This document shows, in pieces, positions 36,310 to 46,133 of a stretch of DNA of 64,000 nt. Origin of the DNA: Budvicia aquatica DSM 5075 = ATCC 35567 (lineage in GTDB: Bacteria; Pseudomonadota; Gammaproteobacteria; Enterobacterales; Enterobacteriaceae). The notes below the pieces were generated by a model. The model saw nothing but the letters and a program-made list of their open reading frames with translations. It had not been told where the DNA came from and ran no database searches. Numbering within the stretch: position 1 is the stretch's first letter; each line of letters opens with the position of its first letter. A program made the translations under genes and the position numbers. Location: NCBI RefSeq assembly GCF_000427805.1, contig NZ_ATYS01000008.1:333-64332 (forward strand). Reading direction: 5' to 3'.

Positions 36310-39300
36310 CTAAGCCCACGTGTGGTTAAACGTCTGGCTACCGTTACTCCATGTTGTGCTGTCTGCGTCGTTGGCGACTTGGTTCCAGCCAACTCCGGAA
36401 AATTGAACAACATCAAAAGAGTCGGTATTCAGAGAAATAGAGGAAGTTGCCCCATGACCGGTAAACAAATCGTTGAAGTTGATATTAATGTTATCAACGG
36501 CCCGATCGGCAAAGTCAAAGCGTTCAATATTGCTGATATTGAAATCAGAACCGGTTAAATTGAAGGTCTGCCCAGCACCGCTCTTTTTCAAAGTATCGGT
36601 ACCCGCACCGCCATCAATAGTGTAATTTTGAAGATCGGCAACGCTTGTGATGATAAATGTGTCGTTATAGGACGACCCCAGCACTTTATTGATTTGAACC
36701 AGAATATCGTTACCGCCAAGGCCATCAGCCACCATTCCGGTACGCAAGTTGGCAGTAATACCTGACGTTGAGGTTTGGTAGCTGGCCGTAACAAAGCCAT
36801 TGCCACCGATCAGCAGGTCATCGCCGCCGCCGCCAATCAGAATATCGTTACCGCCGCCGCCGGTAAGAATATTATCACCGGCATTTCCGGTCAGAACATC
36901 ATCAAACTGGGTTCCGGTCAGGTTCTCTACCAATGCCAGAGTATCTGTTCCGTTAACCCCTTTGTTAACAGCATTGGTGGTCAGATTTGCGTTGACGCTC
37001 GCATTTAACAAACTGTAATCGACGGTATCAATACCATCACCGCCGTTTAATGAGTCATTACCCTTGCTGCCAAAGATCAGATCGTTACCGTCATAGGTAT
37101 TAATAACGTTGTTGTTGTTATTCCCATATATAACGTCACCACTGTCACTACCGTATATCCTATTGATATTAATCAGCGTGTCCTGACAACCATAGCCATC
37201 GTTACTGACAATTCCTGTACTCAAATCGGCAATAATTCCGGTGCTGACTTCCCGGTAGTAGGCAATGGCCAGAGTACCGGTTCCTTCCAGTGTGTCATTA
37301 CCATTACGACCATTTAGAATGCTATTACCTGCCAGATAATCGTTATATGACGATCCTTGCAAATACGAAATGTTATACAGAATATCTTTGCCGCCATAGC
37401 CATTGAAAATAGAGCTGCCATTACCATTGGCATCGACTCGAACGTCAACCCCGGCTCCTGAGTTGGCATAGGAAACCCAGTCAGCACCGCCGTTACTGCT
37501 AAAGGTATTACTTCCGCCCATCACATAAAAAGTATCATTACCCTTGCTGCCGACGATTGATACACCGCCGCTGGTACTGGTATAAACAACGCTGCCAGCA
37601 TTCGCCACCGCATTAGGTAATATAATTTTTTCTATTGAGCTTAAATACTGTTCGCCGAAGCTGGCACTGGCCGTGTCGGCCTGATAGGCGCGCCCGCTGC
37701 GCAGGTCAACGATAATTCTGACGGTAAGCTGACTATAATCAACCGTGTCCATACCTTCGCCACCGTTAATCGTAAAATTGCCCTTAGGCATAATAAACAC
37801 ATCGTTACCCGAAGATCCGGTGAGTTGAGTAAAACCAGAGAAAGTATCCTGCCCGCCCTGTGATTTAGTGGTTTGTCCGTTAATCACATCAACCGTCACG
37901 CCACCGGTCAGGCGGCTATAATCCAACTTGTTAGTACCTTCGCCACCGTACAATAAATCGCTGCCCAGTGAGCCTAAAATAGTGTCATTGCCGTCACCGC
38001 CATAAATAATGTCGTCGCCGTTACCGCCGCCAATCACATCATTAAATTTGGTGCCAATAACCTGATTGATGTTGGTCAGGTTATCCTGCCCGCCAAAACC
38101 ATTATGACTCACCATTCCCGTGGTTAAATCCACATTGATTGCGTTTGCCGCTGAACTGTAATCAATGGTATTAAAACCAGAACCGCCGTCGACGTGGTTG
38201 TTACCCGAACCGGCAATAATCGTGTCATCACCGCCCCCGGCATTAATATGATGATCGCCATTGCCTAACTCAAAACGGTCGGCAAACCCGGTTCCGATAA
38301 TCGATGAAATACCGTCCAGCGTATCCATGCCACCGAAACCATTATCATAAACCTGCCCGGTAGTCAGATTCACATCGATGCCACTACGCGCCTGACTATA
38401 ATCTACGCTGTCAAATCCGCCACCGCCGATAAACTGATTAACACCGTTTCCGGCAATAAACAGATCGTCGCCGAGACCGCCGTCGAGTATCGCCCGACTC
38501 GCCATATCACCTTTAATCATCAGGGTGTCATTGCCTGCACCGCCGTCAATATGGGAATATCCACGGCCGCTGGAAAGTACATCATCAAACGAAGATCCAA
38601 TCACTTTCTGGATATTAACCAACGTATCCGTTCCACCAAAACCATTATTGGCCAATCCGGTAGATAAATCGACGCTGACACCGGCGATATCTCGTTCATA
38701 GCTCACGGTATTGATGCCCGCACCACCGTCAAGATAGTTATTACCGCCTAGTCCGATTAATATATCGTCGCCTTTGCCCGCTTGAATACGGTTATTACCG
38801 CTATCGCCGATAAGGATATCGTCATAGTCACTACCGATAATATTTTGAATGTTAAGTAAAATATCATGGCCACCGGCACCGTTATTACTGGTACTCCCGG
38901 CACTGAGATCGACGGAAACGCCGCCTGCGGCGCCCGCATAAGAAACCGTATTAATTCCACCACCGCCGTCCAGCGTATTATTACCACCGCCGCCGCTAAG
39001 CAAGTCATTACCGGTTCCGCCGCGCAATATATTATCAAACTGGTTACCCATCAGCGTATCGCCGTGGTTTGAACCAATGACTTGCTGAATATTAATCAGG
39101 CTATGCTGTTTGTTACCTCCGGCGGCAAAAGAAGTAGCTCCCTTTGATAGGTCGATGACCAGCGCCTGGGCCGATACTGAATAGTCCACGGTATTATGCC
39201 CGGCCCCGCCGTCATAAATACCCTGCTGGTGGCCGGCAATAATATGATCGTCGCCACTGCCCCCCAGCACGTTAACGTCATTCATCACCGTCCCAAGCTG

Positions 39301-40389
39301 GAAACGACCATCGCTGTCAATATTGGTACTTGGGTTGTCAACAATAACGAATTTTGCACTCTCTTTAACCTGAACCCCGGCGGTAGAGGTATAGGTAAAA
39401 TTCAGCTCAAACGATGCTTTATTGCCTTGCGGATAGAGTAGCAATAGTTCATTTGGTTTCAGGTTATATAGTCGGCCTTCCGGACTGTCAGCCGTAATCA
39501 ATGAATAACCGGTAGGTAAACCGCTAACGCTAATATCGCCGCTGCTGTCATCTAATCGCAGTACTCGGGCAACCATTCCCTCTGGAATAGTCTGATAGTT
39601 ATTGACGTTAATCGTCCAGTTAGCCGTTTCACCGGAGAGGTCAATTTTGGTTGACGCATACTGAACCGCCCAGTCACCGGATATTGCGGCTTCCTGATTA
39701 CCACTGCCACCATTCCAAATATGGTTTTGTGCATCCGTAGTCCCTGCAATCTGCATCAGGGTTAAGGGCATTGTCGTGACGTCATTTTCATTCGGATTTG
39801 GGGTAACGCCCGGTCTTTCCGGTGGTAATCCTGGTTCGATGAAATCGCCCGGGCCGGATACCTCAGGCATAGAACCTGATGATTTAGACATAACCAATAA
39901 TTGACTGATAGTCTGTTGATCCGGAAGAGGTAAGATATTGTCTACCTCAGTTAGGGTGACATCTTCCTGCCCTTCGCTTTCTTCCGCAACCGCCCCGCCG
40001 GTATTGTCTTCAATAATGACCTGGTTAACGATCTCTTTAATCACGACTTGGTCTGGCTGAACCTCGACCGTCGGCTCGCCTTTGACCTCTTTACCTGCAC
40101 GGTTCATGCCGGGCGCTTCGGTATCAATAGCGGCCTGACTCAGAATATCATCTGAGTTGATCACCGTGCCGTCACTAAAACTCAGGGTAAATAAATGTTG
40201 GTTTAAAGAGGCCAGCTTCGCACCCAGTGGCAGAACCAACTGTTTGTGCTCCCCGCTTTGAATAATTAAATCCGGACCGCTGATCAGCAATTCAACCTGA
40301 TCAAAAGCCAGCGGGATATAGTTATCCGCATAGGTGATAGGAATAATCGAAACGGCCGGCGACGCCGGCAGTGGAAGTTCATTTGTCAT
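36310..40389 (-). CDS. RTX-repeat secreted protein, copy 1 (adhesin-like)
   Basis: This 1359-residue protein is laid out like its downstream paralogue: a head with ITYADNYIPLAF and LLISGPDLIIQSGEHKQ, an acidic linker (about 100-210), a beta-rich domain (about 215-360), many GGxGxDxL units in spaced blocks of some 85-95 residues, and an end HTWA. The repeat order matches the second copy block by block (for instance SRAILDGGLGDDLFIAG), which shows a tandem duplication of the whole gene. It follows the HlyD-type gene by 40 bases. Secretion through the adjacent type I system is expected; the ligand is unknown. Confidence 0.88.
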   Translation of the reverse strand: MTNELPLPASPAVSIIPITYADNYIPLAFDQVELLISGPDLIIQSGEHKQLVLPLGAKLASLNQHLFTLSFSDGTVINSDDILSQAAIDTEAPGMNRAGKEVKGEPTVEVQPDQVVIKEIVNQVIIEDNTGGAVAEESEGQEDVTLTEVDNILPLPDQQTISQLLVMSKSSGSMPEVSGPGDFIEPGLPPERPGVTPNPNENDVTTMPLTLMQIAGTTDAQNHIWNGGSGNQEAAISGDWAVQYASTKIDLSGETANWTINVNNYQTIPEGMVARVLRLDDSSGDISVSGLPTGYSLITADSPEGRLYNLKPNELLLLYPQGNKASFELNFTYTSTAGVQVKESAKFVIVDNPSTNIDSDGRFQLGTVMNDVNVLGGSGDDHIIAGHQQGIYDGGAGHNTVDYSVSAQALVIDLSKGATSFAAGGNKQHSLINIQQVIGSNHGDTLMGNQFDNILRGGTGNDLLSGGGGNNTLDGGGGINTVSYAGAAGGVSVDLSAGSTSNNGAGGHDILLNIQNIIGSDYDDILIGDSGNNRIQAGKGDDILIGLGGNNYLDGGAGINTVSYERDIAGVSVDLSTGLANNGFGGTDTLVNIQKVIGSSFDDVLSSGRGYSHIDGGAGNDTLMIKGDMASRAILDGGLGDDLFIAGNGVNQFIGGGGFDSVDYSQARSGIDVNLTTGQVYDNGFGGMDTLDGISSIIGTGFADRFELGNGDHHINAGGGDDTIIAGSGNNHVDGGSGFNTIDYSSAANAINVDLTTGMVSHNGFGGQDNLTNINQVIGTKFNDVIGGGNGDDIIYGGDGNDTILGSLGSDLLYGGEGTNKLDYSRLTGGVTVDVINGQTTKSQGGQDTFSGFTQLTGSSGNDVFIMPKGNFTINGGEGMDTVDYSQLTVRIIVDLRSGRAYQADTASASFGEQYLSSIEKIILPNAVANAGSVVYTSTSGGVSIVGSKGNDTFYVMGGSNTFSSNGGADWVSYANSGAGVDVRVDANGNGSSIFNGYGGKDILYNISYLQGSSYNDYLAGNSILNGRNGNDTLEGTGTLAIAYYREVSTGIIADLSTGIVSNDGYGCQDTLININRIYGSDSGDVIYGNNNNNVINTYDGNDLIFGSKGNDSLNGGDGIDTVDYSLLNASVNANLTTNAVNKGVNGTDTLALVENLTGTQFDDVLTGNAGDNILTGGGGNDILIGGGGDDLLIGGNGFVTASYQTSTSGITANLRTGMVADGLGGNDILVQINKVLGSSYNDTFIITSVADLQNYTIDGGAGTDTLKKSGAGQTFNLTGSDFNISNIERFDFADRAVDNININFNDLFTGHGATSSISLNTDSFDVVQFSGVGWNQVANDADSTTWSNGSQTFNHTWA

Positions 40390-40428
40390 TATCAGTTCCT
40401 TTTATCTTGTGCTGTCCTAAATCCCTTT

Positions 40429-41721
40429 TTATGGTTCAGACAGGGCTAATTTTGTATTATTTAATAATGGCTTGATGAAGTATTCTAACGGTGTCCGTTT
40501 GCCGGTAAGCAGGTAGGCATCGACCCCCATCCCGGGGTAAATCGTTTTATCATATTGCTGCTCCGGGACTTCAACGCTAACCAAATAATATCGGCCATTT
40601 TGCTCATCGCTCATAGCATCGGCGCTGATCACCGTAATCTTGCCGTCCAGCGTATTGGCATAAGAAGATCCAAATGCACTGATGTGCAAACGAGCGGGCA
40701 TTTTCTCCCAAATGCGATCGCGGTCTTCCGGTCGGACTTTTATTTCGGCAATTAGCGGGACTTTTGAAGGGGCAATTTCAATCACTTCGCCACCGGACCG
40801 GATAACGGCTCCGTTGTGAGCGACGAAAAGCTTTTGTACCACGCCATCAACCGGGCTAACAATGCGCGCATTTGCCCTGCGCCCTTCGCTGGCGGTATTT
40901 TGTACATCAACCCGGCTTAAATCGACTTTAGTCTGGCTGAGTTGCTTTTGAGAGTCTGACATAAAGTCAGCTAATGCTTGATTAGAGCGCGCCTGATATT
41001 CATCCAATTCACTTTGAACTTTAGGCAATCTTAGGCGTGCTTCATTCAGCGAAGTTTGAACCTGCTGTAACTCTGAGCGCTTTTGTAATAATGAACCTTC
41101 AGCGGCTGCACCTTTGGCCACCATCGCGCTGTACAGGTTGACCTGACTTTGGGATAAAGCGAGCTGCTTGGTTAAGTCGGTGACTTTGGTCATCAATTCA
41201 ACCTGCTGTGCTTTACGCTGATCCAACTGGGCTTTATTCACCTTCTGCTGCTCACTTAGCGCTGTCTGACGAGATAAATAGAGCTGGTGTTCACTGTTAA
41301 TTATTTTATCAGTCTCATCATTACCGGTAAGTTCCGGCTCAAACGTCGTACCGGCAAGTTCGTGTTGCAGACGTTGTTCACGTATGCGCAACGCAATGCC
41401 TTCCACTTCGTTTTTAGCGAAGTCTTCACTGACCAAACTATTATCAATCACGGCGATCAATTGCCCTTTGGTGACCGTTTCCCCTTCATGCACCAGCAAC
41501 TGCTGTACTACTCCGCCTTCAGGATGTTGCAATAGGAGGTTACGGCTCTCAACACGGATGACTCCGCTGCCTTTAACCAGCACGTCAAGATGAAAGCAAA
41601 ATGCCCAAATGAAAAATAGGAAAAAAGCCAGCAAGGTGTAACCCGCAATACCTTGCGGTAACCATCTGGCTATGCGCCTGAAAAATATCAGGCTGCGGTC
41701 GCTGACCATCCTTTCAGACAC
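40429..41721 (-). CDS. HlyD-family type I secretion adaptor
   Basis: The 430-residue membrane-fusion protein has one N-terminal membrane helix (about 26-45), a lipoyl-like half (LLLQHPEGGVVQQLLVHEGE), a long coiled coil (about 110-270, rich in Q, L and K) and a beta-barrel end with NARIVSPVDGVVQKLFV. It should bridge the ABC protein and the TolC-like outer-membrane protein. The start is GTG, overlapping the stop of the MotB-like gene by one base (TAGTG), with ggagga seven bases upstream, so translation is coupled. Confidence 0.92.
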   Translation of the reverse strand: MSERMVSDRSLIFFRRIARWLPQGIAGYTLLAFFLFFIWAFCFHLDVLVKGSGVIRVESRNLLLQHPEGGVVQQLLVHEGETVTKGQLIAVIDNSLVSEDFAKNEVEGIALRIREQRLQHELAGTTFEPELTGNDETDKIINSEHQLYLSRQTALSEQQKVNKAQLDQRKAQQVELMTKVTDLTKQLALSQSQVNLYSAMVAKGAAAEGSLLQKRSELQQVQTSLNEARLRLPKVQSELDEYQARSNQALADFMSDSQKQLSQTKVDLSRVDVQNTASEGRRANARIVSPVDGVVQKLFVAHNGAVIRSGGEVIEIAPSKVPLIAEIKVRPEDRDRIWEKMPARLHISAFGSSYANTLDGKITVISADAMSDEQNGRYYLVSVEVPEQQYDKTIYPGMGVDAYLLTGKRTPLEYFIKPLLNNTKLALSEP

Positions 41722-42314
41722 TATAATCCTCCGGCGGCAGCAGGCGTACTTTCCACGTTAACGCTTGGAATTTGTGCCTCATTCAGATTAGAAGAGCTGA
41801 TGACATCAGGCTTTCTCACCGATGAAGTTGCAGGTTGTTTAATATAAACCGCAGCAAAATCTTCCTGAAAAATATTAACCGAAGAGTTGTTTATCGTTGC
41901 TTTCTTAGTTGATACTCCATGCTGTTGCATTACGCGCAGCACTTCCAGACAGCGATCGTATTGCAGCGTCAGGCTAACACCCATTTGCTTGCCTTCTTTA
42001 GCGGCCGCATAGATAGTCACCCCGTTCTGCTCAATAACCTCTTTATTCTTTTCTAACCAACTAATCAGCTCTTTCTGATTTTTAGAACCCAAATAGTTCT
42101 GGTTAGAGTCCAGAATCATACGCAGTTCATTTGGCCTGAGCTCTTGTGAGATTGAACGAATCTCTACCTGGCGTTGTTCACTGAGTTTGATACCCACATT
42201 CTGTTGAGCAACAATCAGTAGTACTTGGAAAATCATTGAAATAAGCAAATAAACCAGCAGTAACACCGTCATCATGTCGACATAAGCTGGCCAAAAATGT
42301 CCATTCCCTTTCAT
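41721..42314 (-). CDS. MotB/SiiA-like proton-channel subunit
   Basis: The 197-residue protein has one N-terminal membrane helix with the MotB/ExbD/SiiA pattern FWPAYVDMMTVLLLVYLLIS. D13 lies at the position of the proton-carrying aspartate of MotB, and Salmonella SiiA has its key aspartate at the matching place near its N-terminus. The periplasmic part (about 40-155) is short; I see no classical OmpA-type peptidoglycan motif. It would pair with the MotA-like protein encoded two genes upstream to form a proton-motive-force channel that powers or gates secretion. Its interleaved position between the TolC-like and HlyD-like genes ties it to the transporter. Confidence 0.85.
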   Translation of the reverse strand: MKGNGHFWPAYVDMMTVLLLVYLLISMIFQVLLIVAQQNVGIKLSEQRQVEIRSISQELRPNELRMILDSNQNYLGSKNQKELISWLEKNKEVIEQNGVTIYAAAKEGKQMGVSLTLQYDRCLEVLRVMQQHGVSTKKATINNSSVNIFQEDFAAVYIKQPATSSVRKPDVISSSNLNEAQIPSVNVESTPAAAGGL

Positions 42315-42328
42315 ATTATGCTTCCCTT

Positions 42329-43801
42329 TTAGCGTAGCTTAAGCGTTTTAATACCGTTGTCGACCTGACCGGAAAGCAGATACAGTCCTAATGCCGACAG
42401 GTAATAGTCATACTGAGATGTAACACGACCAACATTGGCGTTAAAGAAGTCTGTCTGTACGCTAATCAAATCATTCAGGCTACGAGTACCTAAACGAAAC
42501 TCGTCCAGATAGAGGTCTTTAGTACGACTGGCATCATTTTTAGCCTGACCTTGGATCTTCCACATGTCTTTAGCACTGAGCGCATCATTTGATAAGTTAA
42601 ATGCCATTTCGCTGATATCACGCTGCAGTTGACCATACGTGGCTTCTGCTGCACGTAAACGGGCTAAAGCCTGACCGATACGCGAGCTATTAATCCCACC
42701 GTCCAGAACCGGAACGCTAACCTGTAAGGCAACGTTGCCCCCCAAATAGTTACCATCTAAACCGTCTGGGTTTTGAAAAGGCTTTTTGTATGCGCCAACC
42801 ACATCAACGCTCGGATAGCGCGCCGCTCTGGCTGCAGAAACATCTTCTTTAGCACTGTTTAGCTCGGCTAAACGTGCCTTGATATTTGGGTTATCTAACT
42901 GAATGGCGCTAATCATGGCGTTAAAATCAGCGTTTGCCGGAAGATCGTCTAATCCGGCCATTTCGACCGATATCTCTTGCCCCAGCAGGCTACGTAACTT
43001 TTGCTTGGCTTTAGCAAGCTGAAGGTCAATCGTTTTCTGACGATTGAGCGCATTGGTTAATGCTAACTGTCCTCTGATTAACTCTGACTGAGGTGAACCA
43101 CCGCCAGCAACCCGAACATTCAAGGTATCAACTAATTCGGAGGTCACTGCGACATGATCTTTGGCTGCTGCCAGTAGCAGGGTATAGCGACGTACATCGA
43201 GATAAGCCTTGGTTGTATCAAAAGATACCGAGTTAAACTCACTGTCGGAGCTAAAGGTTGCTGATTGATGGATCTGATTAGCACTGCCAACAGCATGGCT
43301 GGTACGGCCAAAATCCATTAGGTTATATTGCAGCGTAAGCTGCATCTGCGCATATTCATCAAAAGATTTAGAGACCTGAGAGCTTCGATCAGAAATCCAA
43401 TCCGCAGTTTTGGCCATGGCCTGCAGCTTAGGGTAATAACCGGCTTTAGCTTCATCAATGCGCTGTTCTGCTTCATCAATTCGGGCACGACTAATCACTG
43501 TACGTAATGAATAATCCTGAGCCTGCTGCAATGCAGCTGCCAGCGAAAATGTCCCTGAGGCTGACGGTGGTTTAAACATCTCTTCTACCGAGCTGTCCTG
43601 AATCAAAACCGGTTTAGGGGTTGAAACCGGGCCTGATAAGTCAGGAATACCGGACCCTGATGAATTCTCGGCAATATCACGACTTTTTTGCTGGCTAAGC
43701 GCAGACTGTTGTTTTTGAATACTGTCTGTTCCGGTGCTGCATCCTGAAATAAGCAGTGCGCACAAAGCCGAATAAGCTATTGTTTTTCTTTGTATCTTCA
43801 T
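42329..43801 (-). CDS. TolC-family outer-membrane channel, lipoprotein
   Basis: The 490-residue protein starts with a lipoprotein signal (lipobox LISGC, Cys about residue 21), then a low-complexity spacer, then the two outer-membrane-efflux repeats (about 85-280 and 290-480) with DEAEQRIDEAKAGYYPKL and ARAARYPSVDVVGAYKKP. It should form the trimeric exit duct of the type I system, like LapE/SiiC. It is 14 bases upstream of the MotB-like gene and in the same unit. Confidence 0.9.
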   Translation of the reverse strand: MKIQRKTIAYSALCALLISGCSTGTDSIQKQQSALSQQKSRDIAENSSGSGIPDLSGPVSTPKPVLIQDSSVEEMFKPPSASGTFSLAAALQQAQDYSLRTVISRARIDEAEQRIDEAKAGYYPKLQAMAKTADWISDRSSQVSKSFDEYAQMQLTLQYNLMDFGRTSHAVGSANQIHQSATFSSDSEFNSVSFDTTKAYLDVRRYTLLLAAAKDHVAVTSELVDTLNVRVAGGGSPQSELIRGQLALTNALNRQKTIDLQLAKAKQKLRSLLGQEISVEMAGLDDLPANADFNAMISAIQLDNPNIKARLAELNSAKEDVSAARAARYPSVDVVGAYKKPFQNPDGLDGNYLGGNVALQVSVPVLDGGINSSRIGQALARLRAAEATYGQLQRDISEMAFNLSNDALSAKDMWKIQGQAKNDASRTKDLYLDEFRLGTRSLNDLISVQTDFFNANVGRVTSQYDYYLSALGLYLLSGQVDNGIKTLKLR

Positions 43802-43892
43802 GATCTTATAAACATCCCTGTCACTTCCTTAACATTCAGTCCTTGCGAATAAAATCCTTTATCCCGCATATGGATATGGCACAAGCAAAAAA

Positions 43893-45473
43893 CTAGTTGG
43901 TTTCAGACAGTACTTTTTCCGGGTTCTCAATCTGAGGACTACGCTGTTCTGTTGTGAACATGTCACTCGCTGAAAGCATGGATACGCGGGCTTCTGTCAC
44001 TTGGCGAATACATTCAAGTAATGCATTGTTCTGTGATTTAACCGCATCAACAATGCTTTCTGACCCACCGGCCCCCATTCTTAAAATAGATTCAAGCGTC
44101 AGTATCTGCTGGCGCCCGCCCTGCATTTCTGCCCGCAACCCTTTCAGACTTTCGGAAACCTGCTCAAAAGTATCGCCAACCTGAATTCTGTTCTGATTCA
44201 GATAGCCACTGCATTCGATCAACGCATGCTTCATCTGTTTCAATGAGGTACCGGAATCCTGCGCAAGGTTAATCAACTCATCTTGCTTATAATTTTGCTT
44301 TCCAGCCTGTTGATTTAGCTCACTCAGTTCATAGTGAATATTGTTTAAACCTTGAGATGCATTTTCCTGAACAAGCAGAGATTGATGCAGTAGCTCACCA
44401 TTAGTCGTCAGGTGCTGATTAGTGTTTTGTAATGCCGTAACCAGACCAGCCTGTTGATTAAGCGAGCCCTGCAGAATTTCAACAATATGACGGTTATGGA
44501 CATCAATAGCCTCCATCACGTGTTGATGATTGTTTTCTAGATTTTCCAGCGCTGTCTGTTGCCCTTCAGCGATAGCCTGCTGACTGGCGAATAATTTTTC
44601 TTGGCAACTCAGCAGCTTATTCAGATAGTTAACGCTTTCATACTGCTGGGCTTGCTGGACCTCGGTAAATTTAAGAATTCCCCGCAGCAGACGCTCAACT
44701 TCATAATTAGGACCAATACCGCCCGGTGGTGCATAGCTGGCTACGCCATATTGCCCATCGGCCAGCGCACTGGTGAAGCCTTGGTCATCAGTACCTGCTT
44801 CAGAAAGTTGTGCATGTACCCAGTTATCAATATCAGAATATAAATGCTCTGATGTGGTACTGAGCATATGGGCAATCAGGCCCATAACCAGAGAACCTAA
44901 TAGCCCGAGTAGTGATGCCGTAAATGCTGCAGACATACCACCTAAAGGTGCAGCTAAGCCGTCCAACAGTGCCGATATTTCGCTGGTACCAGAACTCATT
45001 ACGCCGATAGCTGACTTGATACTCCCCATGGTCATAATCAGACCAATAAAGGTCCCTAACAGACCCAAACCAACCAGTAATCCTGAAAGATATTCAGCGC
45101 CCGTCACTTTTCGGGTTAAAGACTCTCGTAACGATTGCAGCAGAGCAGATCTGACCTGGCTATTTGAATGAACCAGATCCGTTACGCGACTCTGCAGCAA
45201 ACTAACGGCACCACGCAAGCGAACCGGTGACGAATCAGATGAGTTTCTTTGCGTAAAACGACGCCAGTCTCTGATACCTAATACCAGAGAAATCGCGACA
45301 AAGAATGCATATAGTACGCCGATGATCTGCACGGCGATGATACTGGTATTAACTAATGGCGAATGGTCTATCGTTACCAGTAAGTCCTTGGCAAAGAAGA
45401 CATAACAACACACAATCACGGTGAGTATGATGAATACAAATCGTAATGATTGATTTGCTGATTTTAACGACAT
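43893..45473 (-). CDS. MotA/TolQ/ExbB (SiiB-like) proton-channel subunit with long tail
   Basis: The 526-residue protein has membrane helices at about 11-29, 44-66, 128-150 and 175-203. The last pair carries the MotA/TolQ/ExbB signature GLLGTFIGLIMTMGSI and GLAAPLGGMSAAFTASLLGL. Residues 250-526 form a long, Q- and L-rich, probably coiled-coil cytoplasmic tail, which is unusual for TolQ or ExbB and recalls SiiB-like and ZorA proteins. It is the first gene of the secretion operon. With the MotB-like protein it should form a proton channel at the inner membrane. Confidence 0.88.
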   Translation of the reverse strand: MSLKSANQSLRFVFIILTVIVCCYVFFAKDLLVTIDHSPLVNTSIIAVQIIGVLYAFFVAISLVLGIRDWRRFTQRNSSDSSPVRLRGAVSLLQSRVTDLVHSNSQVRSALLQSLRESLTRKVTGAEYLSGLLVGLGLLGTFIGLIMTMGSIKSAIGVMSSGTSEISALLDGLAAPLGGMSAAFTASLLGLLGSLVMGLIAHMLSTTSEHLYSDIDNWVHAQLSEAGTDDQGFTSALADGQYGVASYAPPGGIGPNYEVERLLRGILKFTEVQQAQQYESVNYLNKLLSCQEKLFASQQAIAEGQQTALENLENNHQHVMEAIDVHNRHIVEILQGSLNQQAGLVTALQNTNQHLTTNGELLHQSLLVQENASQGLNNIHYELSELNQQAGKQNYKQDELINLAQDSGTSLKQMKHALIECSGYLNQNRIQVGDTFEQVSESLKGLRAEMQGGRQQILTLESILRMGAGGSESIVDAVKSQNNALLECIRQVTEARVSMLSASDMFTTEQRSPQIENPEKVLSETN

Positions 45474-45747
45474 AACTTCAATCCCTTAATAAATTCGTTA
45501 ATTATTTTTTGGTGCATGGACCATTCCAAAAGACAAAACTGCCTTCTCATCAAATATTTAATATCTGATGGATAATAATTAGTCTGAAACACATCAGATG
45601 TATCATGCAGACTTCCGAATATTTACGGATAGGTACACAGATACTTAACAAAATAATTATTTAACTCTTTCTAATTAAACATATTAACAATTTGTATTGT
45701 TACCATTTAATACACAGGACTTAGACTCAACGCCTGATACCAAGAAA

Positions 45748-45879
45748 TTACCTAGATGAACCTGACTTCACCAGAATCACCTCGGCCTCATTAGCATGAG
45801 TCGTAGTCTCAAAACAATCCATATATTGCAAGCCTAAACCAGTCGTAATAATGGCAGATAATACCAATAACCCTATCAA
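45748..45879 (-). CDS. Possible small membrane protein, 43 residues
   Basis: The frame gives IGLLVLSAIITTGLGLQYM followed by a polar tail (DCFETTTHANEAEVILVKSG). There is a single hydrophobic helix and a TTG as the only plausible start. The frame stays open further upstream without another start. It lies in the leader region of the secretion operon. It may be a real short gene or a remnant. Confidence 0.3.
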   Translation of the reverse strand: MIGLLVLSAIITTGLGLQYMDCFETTTHANEAEVILVKSGSSR

Positions 45880-46133
45880 GAATAGAGACTTAACTAACGG
45901 ATTAGATACATATAGATTTTTATTCTAAAAACCACCAATCGCACACTCTTTAAAACAAATATTCAGCTTATTGTATAATTTTATACTTCACTCAGATCGG
46001 ACCAAACAACGCCTTAATCTATTAACCTTTAAATATATTAGCGACCTAACCATTTAACTCTAAATATCATAAATTAGTACAATAATTCACCACTCAAAGC
46101 GTATATCTATCCCTGGTATTGGCTATAGAACGG
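45880..46133. other. Upstream region of the secretion operon
   Basis: AT-rich DNA with no gene; together with 45474-45747 it should contain the operon promoter. I could not pick a convincing -35/-10 pair. Confidence 0.4.

Noticed and set aside
32188-40389. Apparent tandem repeats suggestive of CRISPR or satellite DNA, and open frames on the plus strand
   Set aside because: The periodicity comes from RTX nonapeptide codons in two minus-strand genes; unit lengths vary and no identical direct repeats with unique spacers exist. The plus-strand frames are shadows of the GGxGxDxL code.
43893-45473. ZorA-like protein, pointing to a Zorya anti-phage system
   Set aside because: The MotA-like fold and long tail recall ZorA, but no ZorC, ZorD or ZorE gene is present, and the neighbours are TolC-, HlyD- and ABC-type secretion genes.
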